A DNA stretch of 64,000 nucleotides, taken from CAMAXB01 sp036401075 (GTDB lineage: Bacteria > Verrucomicrobiota > Verrucomicrobiia > Opitutales > Opitutaceae). The stretch is from positions 74,645 through 138,644 of the forward strand of contig DASWVY010000038.1 in assembly GCA_036401075.1 (NCBI GenBank), given 5' to 3'. The notes below the pieces were generated by a model, which saw nothing but the letters and a program-made list of their open reading frames with translations, was not told where the DNA came from and did not search any database. This document shows positions 17,870-26,178 of this stretch, piece after piece; position 1 is the stretch's first letter; every line of letters begins with the position of its first letter. The position numbers and the translations under genes are program-made.

Positions 17870-20197
17870 TCACCTGGACTCCGCCTTCAGCCAGGCGATG
17901 ATCGCATCCTGCGTCGCGGCAGGAAGACGCGTGTAGTCAACCGGCTCGCGCAGGGTCAGGCGATCGGCGGCGCCGTGGAGCGCAAACACCTTTCGCGCCT
18001 GCTCCACCCCGGCGCGCACATCGGCCGGGTTCGCGTCGCGGTCCAGCGTCGGCTGCACCACGAGCACCGAGCGCGGCGCGATCGCCGCGATCAGCTCCGG
18101 ATAGTCGTACGGCAGCTGCGACTCGTGCCCGATAAAAAAGCCCAGCCGCGGCAGCAGTCCCCGTTCGTGACTGTAGCGCGCGATACCGCCCGTGCCGCGG
18201 TCCGCCGTGTCGGTCCGCATCGGCGTAAATCCGCTGATCGAGACCACATGTTTCACGCGCGCATCGAGCGCGGCCGCGTGCAGGCCCACCGCACCGCCGA
18301 GCGAATAGCCGAACAGGCTCACCTGCGCCGCATCGACGCGCGGCTCCTTGGCCAGCGCATCGATCGCGACGCGCACGTCCTCGACCATCCGGCCGAGTTG
18401 GGACCATTGCGGATGCCGGTCGAAGAAATGCTTCGTCTCGTTCATGCGGCTGCCAAATCCGGTCTGGTCGAACGCGAACACGGCGTAGCCCGCCTTGGTC
18501 AGCGCGAGGATCGGGTGCAGGTCGCGGCGGTACACCCACATGTAGCCGATCGGGTAGCTCGGCCCGTGCAGCCAGATCACCACCGGGAGCTTCGTTCCCT
18601 CCGCCACGCCCTTCGGCGTGTAGAGGTCGCCGGCCACCGAGTAGCCAAACGCGATCCGCTTGGAATCCACCTGCTCGCGTTCCGGCAGAGACCAGCCGAA
18701 CTCGCTGGGATTGCCCGTCTGCGACGTGACCGCCGCGACCAGATCCGGAACCACCTGTTGCGGGTTGCCGCCCGGACGTGGCGGCGGGGCCGGCGGACCG
18801 GCGGGCACCGGTAGGCGCGGCGGCGCCTCGCCCAGGGTCCACTTCACCGCGGCGCGAATCTCCTCCGCCCGCGCAGACCAATCCGCGGGCGATGCGATCG
18901 CGCGGCCATCGGCCGCCTGCAGAAAATCGCCGGCCGCGTGCTTGGGGTAACGCTTGAGGTCCACTTTCTCCTGTGAGAGCGCACGCCAAGTGGCGAAGTC
19001 GTAGGTGAACAATGGATCATTGTCCCACGGCGTCGTGCTGCGGCCGAACTGCAGGTCGAGCCAGTCGATGCAGGCCTCGCGCACCTCGGTCGACGAACTA
19101 TGGAAGCCGGGACGCCGAAACAAGCCGAGTCGGGACGGCTGCTTGAGCAATTCCCAGACGGGACGCGCGGAGTTGAAGCTCTGCTCATTGGCCCACGCGC
19201 TCGACACCCAGTCATTCAGGCCGAACTCGATCAGACAGGCCCGTGGCGCGAGCAGCGCGACGAGGGAATTGCCGTCCACCGGCAGCCGGTCCTCGCGACC
19301 GGCGAAGAAGCGCAGCCGCGGATGAAACCACGTGGGGAACATGCGCGTGCCCGACTCGATGCCCTCGGCCGCGTTGCGCTCACCGGCGAGGCGGTAAGGA
19401 AACGTCCCGCCCGTGCCCGTGCTCATCGCAACGACCGCGGCGAAGCGCTCATCGATCGCGGCGGCGATCGTGGCCATCTTGCCGTCGCGCGAAAAGCCCG
19501 TGATCGCGATGCGCGCCTTGTCCACCTCGGGTAGCGTGTGCAGGTAATCCATCACCAGCTGCGCCGCCCACGCGCGCCGCGGCAGCAGCGCGAAATCATA
19601 ATCCGGATACAACTCCGCGAGCGCAGCCGCATCGTCCTGCCGGTCGCTCCCTGCATAGCCCACCGCAATGTAGCCGCGACGCACCAAGGCCGGCTCCCAG
19701 GCCGCGATGCCCGGGCTGACCAACACCGGGCGCGCAGCGGTGCCATCGGGGATGGCGAGCGTCACGCGCATACTGCCCTTCCCCTCCGGTCCGAATTCGA
19801 GGCGAACCTGGCGGGTACGATAGCCTTCATGCGCGACTTCCTCGGTCACGACCGCGCGGTCCAGCTTCGGCTTGGGCGGCAGCGTCCCGAACGCATACTG
19901 CTCAAACAGTTTCAGGATCTCCGCCCGGCGGGCGGACCACTCACGCGCATTGCGCACCGGGCGTCCGTCGAGAAAGCGCAGCGGATCCGGCAGGCCGCTC
20001 ATGCGCGGCAGGGCATCATAGTCCGGTGGCAGCTCGCCGGTCGTCTGCTGCCAGGTCGTCCACGACGGCACGTCGGGCAGCGTGGTCTTCATCCAATCGA
20101 GATAAGCCTGCCGTTCAGCCGGCGTGAGCGCCGACAACGACGGGACGAGAAAAACGAGGGCGAGCAGGGACCCAAAGCCGACCAGGGAGCGTTTCAT
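17870..20197 (-). CDS. Exported two-headed alpha/beta hydrolase (CE15-like half plus second esterase half)
   Basis: 775 residues from the ATG at 20197 (MKRSLVGFGSLL, signal peptide about 1-23). The first half (30-400) resembles the bacterial glucuronoyl esterase-like CE15 group: nucleophile region ITGFSRDGKMATIAA, SLVALLAPRACLIEFG, and a late His in RPGFHSSST. The second half (450-775) is another hydrolase with oxyanion/nucleophile motifs VIWLHGPSYP and LFGYSLGGAVGLHAA and an Asp in QPTLDRDANP. No His is found at the usual end position of the second half (REPVDYTRL). Such fusions deconstruct plant cell-wall esters in Verrucomicrobiota. Substrate is an inference. Confidence 0.82.
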   Translation of the reverse strand: MKRSLVGFGSLLALVFLVPSLSALTPAERQAYLDWMKTTLPDVPSWTTWQQTTGELPPDYDALPRMSGLPDPLRFLDGRPVRNAREWSARRAEILKLFEQYAFGTLPPKPKLDRAVVTEEVAHEGYRTRQVRLEFGPEGKGSMRVTLAIPDGTAARPVLVSPGIAAWEPALVRRGYIAVGYAGSDRQDDAAALAELYPDYDFALLPRRAWAAQLVMDYLHTLPEVDKARIAITGFSRDGKMATIAAAIDERFAAVVAMSTGTGGTFPYRLAGERNAAEGIESGTRMFPTWFHPRLRFFAGREDRLPVDGNSLVALLAPRACLIEFGLNDWVSSAWANEQSFNSARPVWELLKQPSRLGLFRRPGFHSSSTEVREACIDWLDLQFGRSTTPWDNDPLFTYDFATWRALSQEKVDLKRYPKHAAGDFLQAADGRAIASPADWSARAEEIRAAVKWTLGEAPPRLPVPAGPPAPPPRPGGNPQQVVPDLVAAVTSQTGNPSEFGWSLPEREQVDSKRIAFGYSVAGDLYTPKGVAEGTKLPVVIWLHGPSYPIGYMWVYRRDLHPILALTKAGYAVFAFDQTGFGSRMNETKHFFDRHPQWSQLGRMVEDVRVAIDALAKEPRVDAAQVSLFGYSLGGAVGLHAAALDARVKHVVSISGFTPMRTDTADRGTGGIARYSHERGLLPRLGFFIGHESQLPYDYPELIAAIAPRSVLVVQPTLDRDANPADVRAGVEQARKVFALHGAADRLTLREPVDYTRLPAATQDAIIAWLKAESR

Positions 20198-20394
20198 GGG
20201 GTAGATGGATCGAAGGACAAACGACGCAACCGGCGGCGCTGGCAGGGGAATGCGGGCCGGACACCCTCCACGCCACCGCCATCCCCGCGAGGACACAACA
20301 GCAAAGGCAAACCACTCGAAAAAGTCGCCAGCCCACCCTATCTCGCTGCTGTCCAATGAGATTGAAAGGGACAGATGGGCTGGGATTTTGCCGG

Positions 20395-20424
20395 TTGACA
20401 ACCCCCTCCCCTCAAAGGCTTACT
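20395..20424 (+). promoter_or_regulatory. Candidate promoter of rpsR
   Basis: A consensus -35 TTGACA at 20395-20400 is followed after 18 bases by a weak -10 (CTTACT, 20419-20424), about 17 bases before the rpsR start. The -35 is strong, the -10 poor; the transcript would have a very short leader. Confidence 0.4.
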
Positions 20425-20440
20425 CACAACCCTTTTCAAA

Positions 20441-20641
20441 ATGAGCACCACCGAAACCACCACCACCGAGCGCAGCCTGACTCCCGCGGAGATTCCGTTC
20501 ACCACCCCGCAGGTGATGGTCCGTTACGTGACCGATACCGGCAAGATCCTCCCCCGCAAGTACACCGGCCTGTGCGCCAAGCACCAGCGCCGCGTGACCA
20601 AGACGCTCAAGCGTTCGCGGAACATGCTGCTCGCCCAGTAA
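20441..20641 (+). CDS. rpsR: 30S ribosomal protein S18
   Basis: 66 residues. The core KILPRKYTGLCAKHQRRVTK and KRSRNMLL matches the bS18 RNA-binding region, which sits on the small-subunit platform beside bS6. The N-terminus is Thr/Glu-rich. The gene is alone, with a terminator directly after it, rather than in the usual rpsF-ssb-rpsR-rplI cluster. Many bacteria carry two S18 paralogues (zinc-binding and zinc-free); only one Cys is present here, so this looks like a zinc-free form. Confidence 0.93.
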   Translation: MSTTETTTTERSLTPAEIPFTTPQVMVRYVTDTGKILPRKYTGLCAKHQRRVTKTLKRSRNMLLAQ

Positions 20642-20669
20642 GGGCCGGCCGCAACCTCACTCTTCCAAG

Positions 20670-20694
20670 GCCGGAGCCCTGCTCCGGCTTTTTT
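20670..20694 (+). terminator. Rho-independent terminator after rpsR
   Basis: An 8-bp perfect stem GCCGGAGC / GCTCCGGC with loop CCT is followed by six T. It lies 28 bases after the rpsR stop and just before the next gene on the same strand. Confidence 0.93.
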
Positions 20695-20702
20695 GTGTCC
20701 GC

Positions 20703-21704
20703 ATGCCGAAGCTCACCACCCGCATCCTCCGCGGTTCGCCCGCCAACCTGAACCGCCTCGCCGCCGCCCTCCGCCGCGGCGAACTCGTCGCGGTCCCGAC
20801 GGAGACGGTGTACGGACTCGCCGGCGACGCGCTCAATCCCGCGGCCGCCGACGCGATCTTCGCCGCCAAGGGCCGGCCGGCCAACGATCCGCTCATCGTT
20901 CACATCCACGACCGCCGTCAGCTCACGGAGCTGGCCGTGGTCAACGAAGCCGCACTCAAACTGGCCCGCGCCTTCTGGCCGGGCCCGTTGACGCTGGTGT
21001 TGCCCAAGCTGCCCTCAGTGCCGGACCGCGTCACCTCCGGCCAGGCCAGTGTCGCCGTGCGCCTGCCGAGCCACCCATTGTTCCGACGTCTCCTCCGGGC
21101 CAGCGGGATCCCGCTTGCCGCGCCCAGTGCAAACCCCTTCGGCTACCTGAGCCCCACGACGGCTGAACACGTCCGGGCCGGTCTCGGCGGCCGCATCCGC
21201 CACATCCTCGACGGCGGTCCCTGCGTGTTCGGGCTCGAGTCGACCATCGTCGACCTGCGCGACCCGAAAAATCCCGCGCTGCTGCGGCCGGGCGCGCTCG
21301 CGCGAGAGGCGATCGAAGCCGTCCTCGGCCGCAAACTTCGCGTGCGCGCGAAGCCCGCTGGCGGCCCGCGCGCCAAGGTCGTCGCTCCGGGTCAGCTCAC
21401 GCGTCACTACAGCCCGCGCACCTCGCTGGCCCTGCACGCCGCCCTGCCCTCTGCAGCCGCGATCGCGCAGCGGCCGGACGAGGTGTTTGTTTTTCTCGCC
21501 AAACCTGCCGGCCCGCGTCCGGCCAACGTCCGCTGGCTCGACCCGCGCGGCAATCTCCGCGGCGTCGCCCGCCGGCTCTTTGCCGAACTACGTGCGCTGG
21601 ACGACGGTGCGTGGAAAAAGATCCACGTCGAACTCGCCCGCGGCGACGACGGCTGGGCCCCCGCGATCAACGACCGCCTCCACCGCGCCGCGGCCAAGCG
21701 CTAG
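20703..21704 (+). CDS. L-threonylcarbamoyladenylate synthase, Sua5 type
   Basis: 333 residues. The enzyme makes threonylcarbamoyl-AMP from threonine, bicarbonate and ATP for the t6A37 modification of ANN-decoding tRNAs. The YrdC/TsaC domain (about 1-205) shows the substrate-site motifs ELVAVPTETVYGLAGDA, FAAKGRPANDPLIVH, FWPGPLTLVL, and VAVRLPSHPLF. A C-terminal Sua5 domain follows a linker that contains the conserved APGQLTRHYSP, so it is the long Sua5 form rather than short TsaC. It starts eight bases after the rpsR terminator, so its promoter must lie inside or past the terminator region. Confidence 0.94.
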   Translation: MPKLTTRILRGSPANLNRLAAALRRGELVAVPTETVYGLAGDALNPAAADAIFAAKGRPANDPLIVHIHDRRQLTELAVVNEAALKLARAFWPGPLTLVLPKLPSVPDRVTSGQASVAVRLPSHPLFRRLLRASGIPLAAPSANPFGYLSPTTAEHVRAGLGGRIRHILDGGPCVFGLESTIVDLRDPKNPALLRPGALAREAIEAVLGRKLRVRAKPAGGPRAKVVAPGQLTRHYSPRTSLALHAALPSAAAIAQRPDEVFVFLAKPAGPRPANVRWLDPRGNLRGVARRLFAELRALDDGAWKKIHVELARGDDGWAPAINDRLHRAAAKR

Positions 21705-21757
21705 CTTAATGAATCAATCTCGGTTGAACTTCGAGCCACTCAAGCCACCGGCGATTC

Positions 21758-21840
21758 AACCACAGATAGACACAGATTTGCACAGATCCCGATCTCTTGA
21801 ATGAGGATCGTATCTGTGCCCATCTGTGAAATCTGTGATT
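21758..21840. repeat. Inverted 'CACAGAT' repeat (family C)
   Basis: AACCACAGATAGACACAGAT on the left and ATCTGTGAAATCTGTGATT on the right form an imperfect long palindrome built from a short repeated word. It lies between convergent sua5 and hisC and may end both transcripts. A related simple-sequence palindrome is at 55614-55701. Confidence 0.8.
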
Positions 21841-21855
21841 ACTGTATCGAGGGAT

Positions 21856-22950
21856 CTACTTCCCCAGAACCGCCGCGAGATCCGCGAGCAGGCGGTCGTT
21901 TTGCTCGGGCTTGCCCACGGTGACGCGGATCCACTCCGGCAGACCGTAGGGCTTCACCGGGCGGACGATCATCCCGCGCTTCTGCAGCTCGGCAAAGACA
22001 CGGCCGCCATCGCCCACCTTCACGAGGAGAAAGTTGGCTTCGCTTGAGACCGACTCGAGGCCGAGACGCTGGAAGCCTGCAATCAGCTGCTTCAGCCCCG
22101 CACGGTTGGCCGTGATGCACTTCTCGACAAACGCATGGTCGTCGAGCGCAGCGATCGCCGCGGCCTGACCGATCGCGTTCACGTTGAACGGCTGGCGCAC
22201 ACGATTGAGCAGCGCCGCCATCTCAGCACTGGCATACCCATAGCCCACGCGCAGCGACGCGAGGCCGAAGATTTTTGAGAACGTCCGCAGGCAGATCACC
22301 TTCCGGCCCGCGGCGATGAGCGGACGCAGATCCGGCGGGTTGTCCATGTACTCCGCGTAGGCCTCGTCAAACACAAGGACGACATGCTCCGGCAGACTCT
22401 GGGCAAAGGCCACCAGCTCCGCCGCACTGTTCGTCGCGCCCGTGGGGTTATTCGGGCTCGCGACAAACACGAGCTTGGTCCGCGGCGTGATGGCTGCCGC
22501 CATCGCCTTCAGGTCGTGGCGCCAGGCCGTGACCGGCACCTCGACCGGGCGCGCGCCGAAGAGCAGCGTCACCAGCTTGTAGACGACAAAGGCCGGATTC
22601 CCCATGACGACCTCGTCGCCCGGGCGCAGGAACACGTGACCGAGGAGCTCAAGAATCTCGTTTGACCCGTTGCCGACGACGAACTGGTTGGGCGAGAGCG
22701 CATGCCGCGCGGCGAGCTTGGCGCGGAGGGCGAAGCAGCCGCCGTCCGGGTAGAGTTCGCCCTGGAGCAGGGCCTTGGTCGCGGCGGCCACCGCGAGCGG
22801 CGACGGACCGAAGGGATTCTCGTTCGAGGCGAGCTTGGTGATGCCGGACGGCTCGAGCCCGAGTTCGCGCGCGACTTCCTCGATCGGCTTGCCCGGCTCG
22901 TAGACCGGCTGGGTGAGGACCGTGGGGTTGACCAGAGATTCCAACGTCAT
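21856..22950 (-). CDS. hisC: Histidinol-phosphate aminotransferase
   Basis: 364 residues from the ATG at 22950 (MTLESLVNPTVLTQPVYEPGKP). PLP-dependent enzyme of fold type I that converts imidazole-acetol phosphate to histidinol phosphate. Motifs: ITKLASNENPFGPSPLA, ASPNNPTGA, VFDEAYAEYMD, and the PLP lysine in RTFSKIFGLASLRVGYG. The C-terminal Arg for the phosphate carboxylate side is in EWIRVTVGK. No other his genes are nearby. Members of this group can also act on aromatic amino acids, so dual use is possible. Confidence 0.92.
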   Translation of the reverse strand: MTLESLVNPTVLTQPVYEPGKPIEEVARELGLEPSGITKLASNENPFGPSPLAVAAATKALLQGELYPDGGCFALRAKLAARHALSPNQFVVGNGSNEILELLGHVFLRPGDEVVMGNPAFVVYKLVTLLFGARPVEVPVTAWRHDLKAMAAAITPRTKLVFVASPNNPTGATNSAAELVAFAQSLPEHVVLVFDEAYAEYMDNPPDLRPLIAAGRKVICLRTFSKIFGLASLRVGYGYASAEMAALLNRVRQPFNVNAIGQAAAIAALDDHAFVEKCITANRAGLKQLIAGFQRLGLESVSSEANFLLVKVGDGGRVFAELQKRGMIVRPVKPYGLPEWIRVTVGKPEQNDRLLADLAAVLGK

Positions 22951-23009
22951 GGGAAGCGCACTGAACACGAATCGACTCCCCGGCAAAAGCCTATATTCGA
23001 TCAGGGTCT

Positions 23010-24113
23010 ATGCACCGTCACCGGTTTTTCCTGCTCGTGCTGTGTCTGTTCCCGGCCCTGCTCCCCGCGGTCACGGTTGAACAGGGTGAGATCGACGGCG
23101 CCAAGTACGCCATCGCCCGGCCCGACCGGCCGTGGAATGGCGGCCTGCTCCTCCTCGGACACGGCCACCGGGCCGAGACCGCCCCCTTGGTCGCCGATCT
23201 ATTCCCCGAGCAAGCCGCTTACAAGTCGATGCTTGATGCCGGCTGGATCGTCGCCTCCACCAGCTATCGCCGCAACGGGATCATCCTCGGCGACGCCATC
23301 GCCGATCTCGACGCGCTGCGCGCCTACGTCGAAAAAAAGGACGGCGAGCTCAAACGCGTTATTCTCGAAGGCGAATCCATGGGCGGCATGATCGCGACGC
23401 TCATCGCGGAGCGCTCCGGCGACGACTATCAGGGCGTGATCGCGATCGGATCCGCGCTCAACCTGCGCGAGCCCGGCGGCATCTCCGGACTCTCGCTGCA
23501 GCCGCGCATCCCCCTCCTGTTCATGTCGAACCAGTCGGAGCTGGAAGGACCGCGCCAATACCTCGCCAACCTGCGCAAGGAGGACCGCGAGACGGTGCCG
23601 CCGGCGCTCTTCCGCGTGTCACGCGACGGCCACGTCAACGTGAACCAGCGCGAGCGCATCGAGGCCTTCCGCGCGCTCAACGCGTGGATCGATCGCGGGC
23701 GTGACGCTCTGCCGGCCGCCATCGGCCGCGGCGAGGTCTATGATGTCACACAGGTGCCGGAGCCCGGTCCCTCGCAAGTCGTGGCCGCGCCCGACGGCCG
23801 TGGCTTTGCCGCGACAATCACCGAAGTGTCTGCGATCTACGGCAATCTCTGGATCAACGCGCAGCCGGCCGACTTCGCTGCGGCGGGCATCCGGCCGGGT
23901 GCCTGGTTCCAAGTTACCGCCGGCGATCGGACCTTCCGCGTGCACTACGGCCGCGACTTCGGCAGCGTGGAGCGCGGGCAATGGGTGGTGTTTCCCAATG
24001 CCGACGGCTTCTTCTGGCTCGCGCGCAACTACGGCAACGCCGCCGAAACCGCCGGCCTCAAGGTCGGCGACGCTGTCGCCATCCGCCGCTACGACGACGC
24101 CGGCCAGCCGTAG
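23010..24113 (+). CDS. Exported alpha/beta hydrolase with C-terminal SAM-HAT-C-like domain
   Basis: 367 residues with a signal peptide (1-20, FFLLVLCLFPALLPA). Residues 25-235 form an alpha/beta hydrolase: LLLLGHGHRAETAP for the oxyanion region and the nucleophile elbow ILEGESMGGMIA. Residues 270-360 do not belong to the hydrolase: EVSAIYGNLWINAQ, then WFQVTAGDRTFRVHYG, QWVVFPNADGFFWLARNYGNAAETAGLKVGD. This order matches the C-terminal domain of SAM hydroxide adenosyltransferases and fluorinase/chlorinase-type enzymes (DUF62 family). The SAM-binding N-terminal domain is absent. The combined role is unknown; probably a secreted esterase. Confidence 0.78.
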   Translation: MHRHRFFLLVLCLFPALLPAVTVEQGEIDGAKYAIARPDRPWNGGLLLLGHGHRAETAPLVADLFPEQAAYKSMLDAGWIVASTSYRRNGIILGDAIADLDALRAYVEKKDGELKRVILEGESMGGMIATLIAERSGDDYQGVIAIGSALNLREPGGISGLSLQPRIPLLFMSNQSELEGPRQYLANLRKEDRETVPPALFRVSRDGHVNVNQRERIEAFRALNAWIDRGRDALPAAIGRGEVYDVTQVPEPGPSQVVAAPDGRGFAATITEVSAIYGNLWINAQPADFAAAGIRPGAWFQVTAGDRTFRVHYGRDFGSVERGQWVVFPNADGFFWLARNYGNAAETAGLKVGDAVAIRRYDDAGQP

Positions 24114-24119
24114 GTGGGC

Positions 24120-24248
24120 GATGTAGCCGGGCTCGCTGAGCCCGGTCCGAGGGTGGAACGCGTTGCCCTCAACGCGTTGTTTGAAATCACCCAAGCCCGC
24201 GGCGTCCGGCATTCAAACCAGCGTCTTGAGGGCAAGCCGCTCCACCTT
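24120..24248. repeat. Family B half element joined to a full family A element
   Basis: GATGTAGCCGGGCTCGCTGAG (from 24120) is one arm of family B. It is followed by a complete family A element from GGTGGAACGCGTTGCCC (24152) to GCAAGCCGCTCCACC near 24246. It sits between convergent genes. The same B-then-A order occurs at 4976, so the two families seem to associate. Confidence 0.82.
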
Positions 24249-24256
24249 CCGCCAAC

Positions 24257-24853
24257 CTAGCGGCGGCTGGGAACGTGGACGACCTGCATGCCGGCGGCGC
24301 GGGCGGCGATGATGCCGGGTTCGGCGTCCTCAAAGACTAGGCACTGCGACGGTGGGACGCCCATGCGCTCGGCGGCGAGGAGGAACATGTCAGGGTGCGG
24401 CTTGCCGCGGCCGGGCGCGACATCCGCAGGTGTGACCACGATCGGGAAGAGGTCGCTCAATCCGGCCGCGCGGAGCGAGGGCAGCGCCACCTCGCGCATG
24501 CCGCCGGTGGCGATCGACACCGGCCGCGCGGCGGCGACCCGGCGCGCAAACGTGGCCGTGGCCTCGATCACCTGCACACCGGCAACGAGTTCAAGGTAGA
24601 GCTTCTCCTTGTCATGGGAGACCTGGGCCGAATCGATCGTAAGCCGATAGCGCTCCGCAAAATGTTCCGCCACCCGTTGCGTGGGCACGCCGCCAAGCGC
24701 ATAAAAAAAGTCCTCATCGAGGATGCCCGGCATCCCGTGCAGCCGCATCGCCGCGTCCCACGCCCGGTAGTGCACGGGCATCGAGTCGACGAGCGTGCCG
24801 TCGAGATCGAAGACATAACCTGCAAAATCACCGGGCGGAATTTCCAGCTGCAT
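24257..24853 (-). CDS. HAD-superfamily sugar phosphatase/phosphoglucomutase-like protein
   Basis: 198 residues from the ATG at 24853 (MQLEIPPGDFAGYVFDLDGTL). HAD motif I is FDLDGTLVDSMP with nucleophile and acid/base Asp; the cap region is HYRAWDAAMRLHGM. Motif II is VSIATGGMREV, motif III the Lys in GRGKPHPDMF, and motif IV VFEDAEPGIIAA. This is the YqaB/beta-phosphoglucomutase subgroup. It is the last gene of the minus-strand arsenic cluster, 63 bases after arsJ. It might act on a phosphorylated by-product of that pathway, or simply share the transcript. Confidence 0.85.
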   Translation of the reverse strand: MQLEIPPGDFAGYVFDLDGTLVDSMPVHYRAWDAAMRLHGMPGILDEDFFYALGGVPTQRVAEHFAERYRLTIDSAQVSHDKEKLYLELVAGVQVIEATATFARRVAAARPVSIATGGMREVALPSLRAAGLSDLFPIVVTPADVAPGRGKPHPDMFLLAAERMGVPPSQCLVFEDAEPGIIAARAAGMQVVHVPSRR

Positions 24854-24915
24854 GAGTGTCCGCACGACACCCCGCCGGGCGCGTTCTGGCAACCGTCGAT
24901 TTCAATCCGGCGCGC

Positions 24916-26157
24916 TCAGTCTCCACCCTCACCCGCAACGGTGGCCGCGGCCAGGCGGTCGGCGTGCAGCGGCTCCCGCGGGAGCCTGAGCGCGATCACC
25001 GCCGCGACCACGGCGAAGGCAAACGCACCCCACAGGCAGCCGGCCAGACCCGCCACCTGATAGAGCAGACCGGACAGCAGGCAGCCGACGAGGCGCCCAC
25101 CGGCGTTGGCCATGTAGTAGAAGCCGACGTTGAGCGCGACCTTGTCCCCATCGGTGTAGTCGAGAATCAGGTACGAATGGATCGCCGAGTTGAGGGCGAA
25201 AACGGCACCGAAAACCGACAGGCCGCCGATGATCACGGCGGCCGGCGGCAGCCCCGCGGCCAGCGCGAGCGGAATCGCCGCTGCCACATTCGCGAGGACG
25301 AAAGCGACGGCCGAGGCGACGCCACCCGCCGGCGCGCGCCCACGCAAGAGGAGGGGCGCGGCGGACTGAATGACGCCGTAGCCGATCACCCAGAACGCCA
25401 TGAAGGTGCCGACCTCGGTGAAGCTCCACCCAAGCACGCCGCGCAGGAAGACCGGAACCCCGACCACGAACCAGATGTCACGCGCCCCAAAGAGAAAGAA
25501 TCGCGCCGCACAGAGCACATTGATCTCACGGCTCTTGGAAAACAGGTCGCCCCACCCGGCCTTGACCTTCGCCTTGCCCAAGCCCGACGGGAGCGAAACC
25601 CACGACGCCAGCCAGACGACAGCCAGCACGGCGGCCATGATCCCGAGCGCGCCGGAGAAGCCGGTGGCCGCGAGCAGAAATCCGCCGAGGAAAAAACCGA
25701 CCCCCTTCAGCGCGTTTTTGGAACCGGTGAGGAGCGCGACCCATTTGAACAACGCGCCCCTCGCGTCCGCCGGCACCAAGACCTTGATGGCGCTCTTCGA
25801 ACTCATCTTCGTCAGATCCTTGGCGATGCCGGAGAGCGCCTGGGACAGCATCACGTAGGCGACGGAGGTCACCTCGCTCCACGACGGGTCCAGGAATGCG
25901 AGCATCCCGAGGGCCGCGACCTGCAGGCCGAGCCCGGCGACCAGCGTGACGCGCAACCCCATCCGGCTCGCGAGCCAGCCGCCGAGCAGATTGGTGACGA
26001 TGCCGCAGAATTCGTAGAGGAGGAAAAGAAACGCGAGCGTGACCGGGCTATAGCCCAGATTGAAGAAATGCAGCAGCACCAGCATCCGCAGCGCCCCGTC
26101 CGTGAGCGTGAAGCTCCAGTACGCGGCGGTGACGAGGATGTAGTTGCGCAGGTTCAA
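24916..26157 (-). CDS. arsJ: ArsJ, organoarsenical (1-arseno-3-phosphoglycerate) efflux MFS transporter
   Basis: 413 residues from a TTG at 26157; the N-terminus NLRNYILVTAAYWSFTLTDGALRML matches the characteristic ArsJ start, and no suitable ATG is nearby. About 12 membrane segments; conserved LYEFCGIVTNLLGGWLASR and KDLTKMSSKSAIK. ArsJ exports 1-arseno-3-phosphoglycerate, which a dedicated GAPDH makes from arsenate and glyceraldehyde-3-phosphate and which then falls apart outside to arsenate. The GAPDH gene sits 21 bases upstream, which confirms the pairing. Confidence 0.93.
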   Translation of the reverse strand: MNLRNYILVTAAYWSFTLTDGALRMLVLLHFFNLGYSPVTLAFLFLLYEFCGIVTNLLGGWLASRMGLRVTLVAGLGLQVAALGMLAFLDPSWSEVTSVAYVMLSQALSGIAKDLTKMSSKSAIKVLVPADARGALFKWVALLTGSKNALKGVGFFLGGFLLAATGFSGALGIMAAVLAVVWLASWVSLPSGLGKAKVKAGWGDLFSKSREINVLCAARFFLFGARDIWFVVGVPVFLRGVLGWSFTEVGTFMAFWVIGYGVIQSAAPLLLRGRAPAGGVASAVAFVLANVAAAIPLALAAGLPPAAVIIGGLSVFGAVFALNSAIHSYLILDYTDGDKVALNVGFYYMANAGGRLVGCLLSGLLYQVAGLAGCLWGAFAFAVVAAVIALRLPREPLHADRLAAATVAGEGGD

Positions 26158-26178
26158 AGCCGGGGAAGACCGCGGGGT

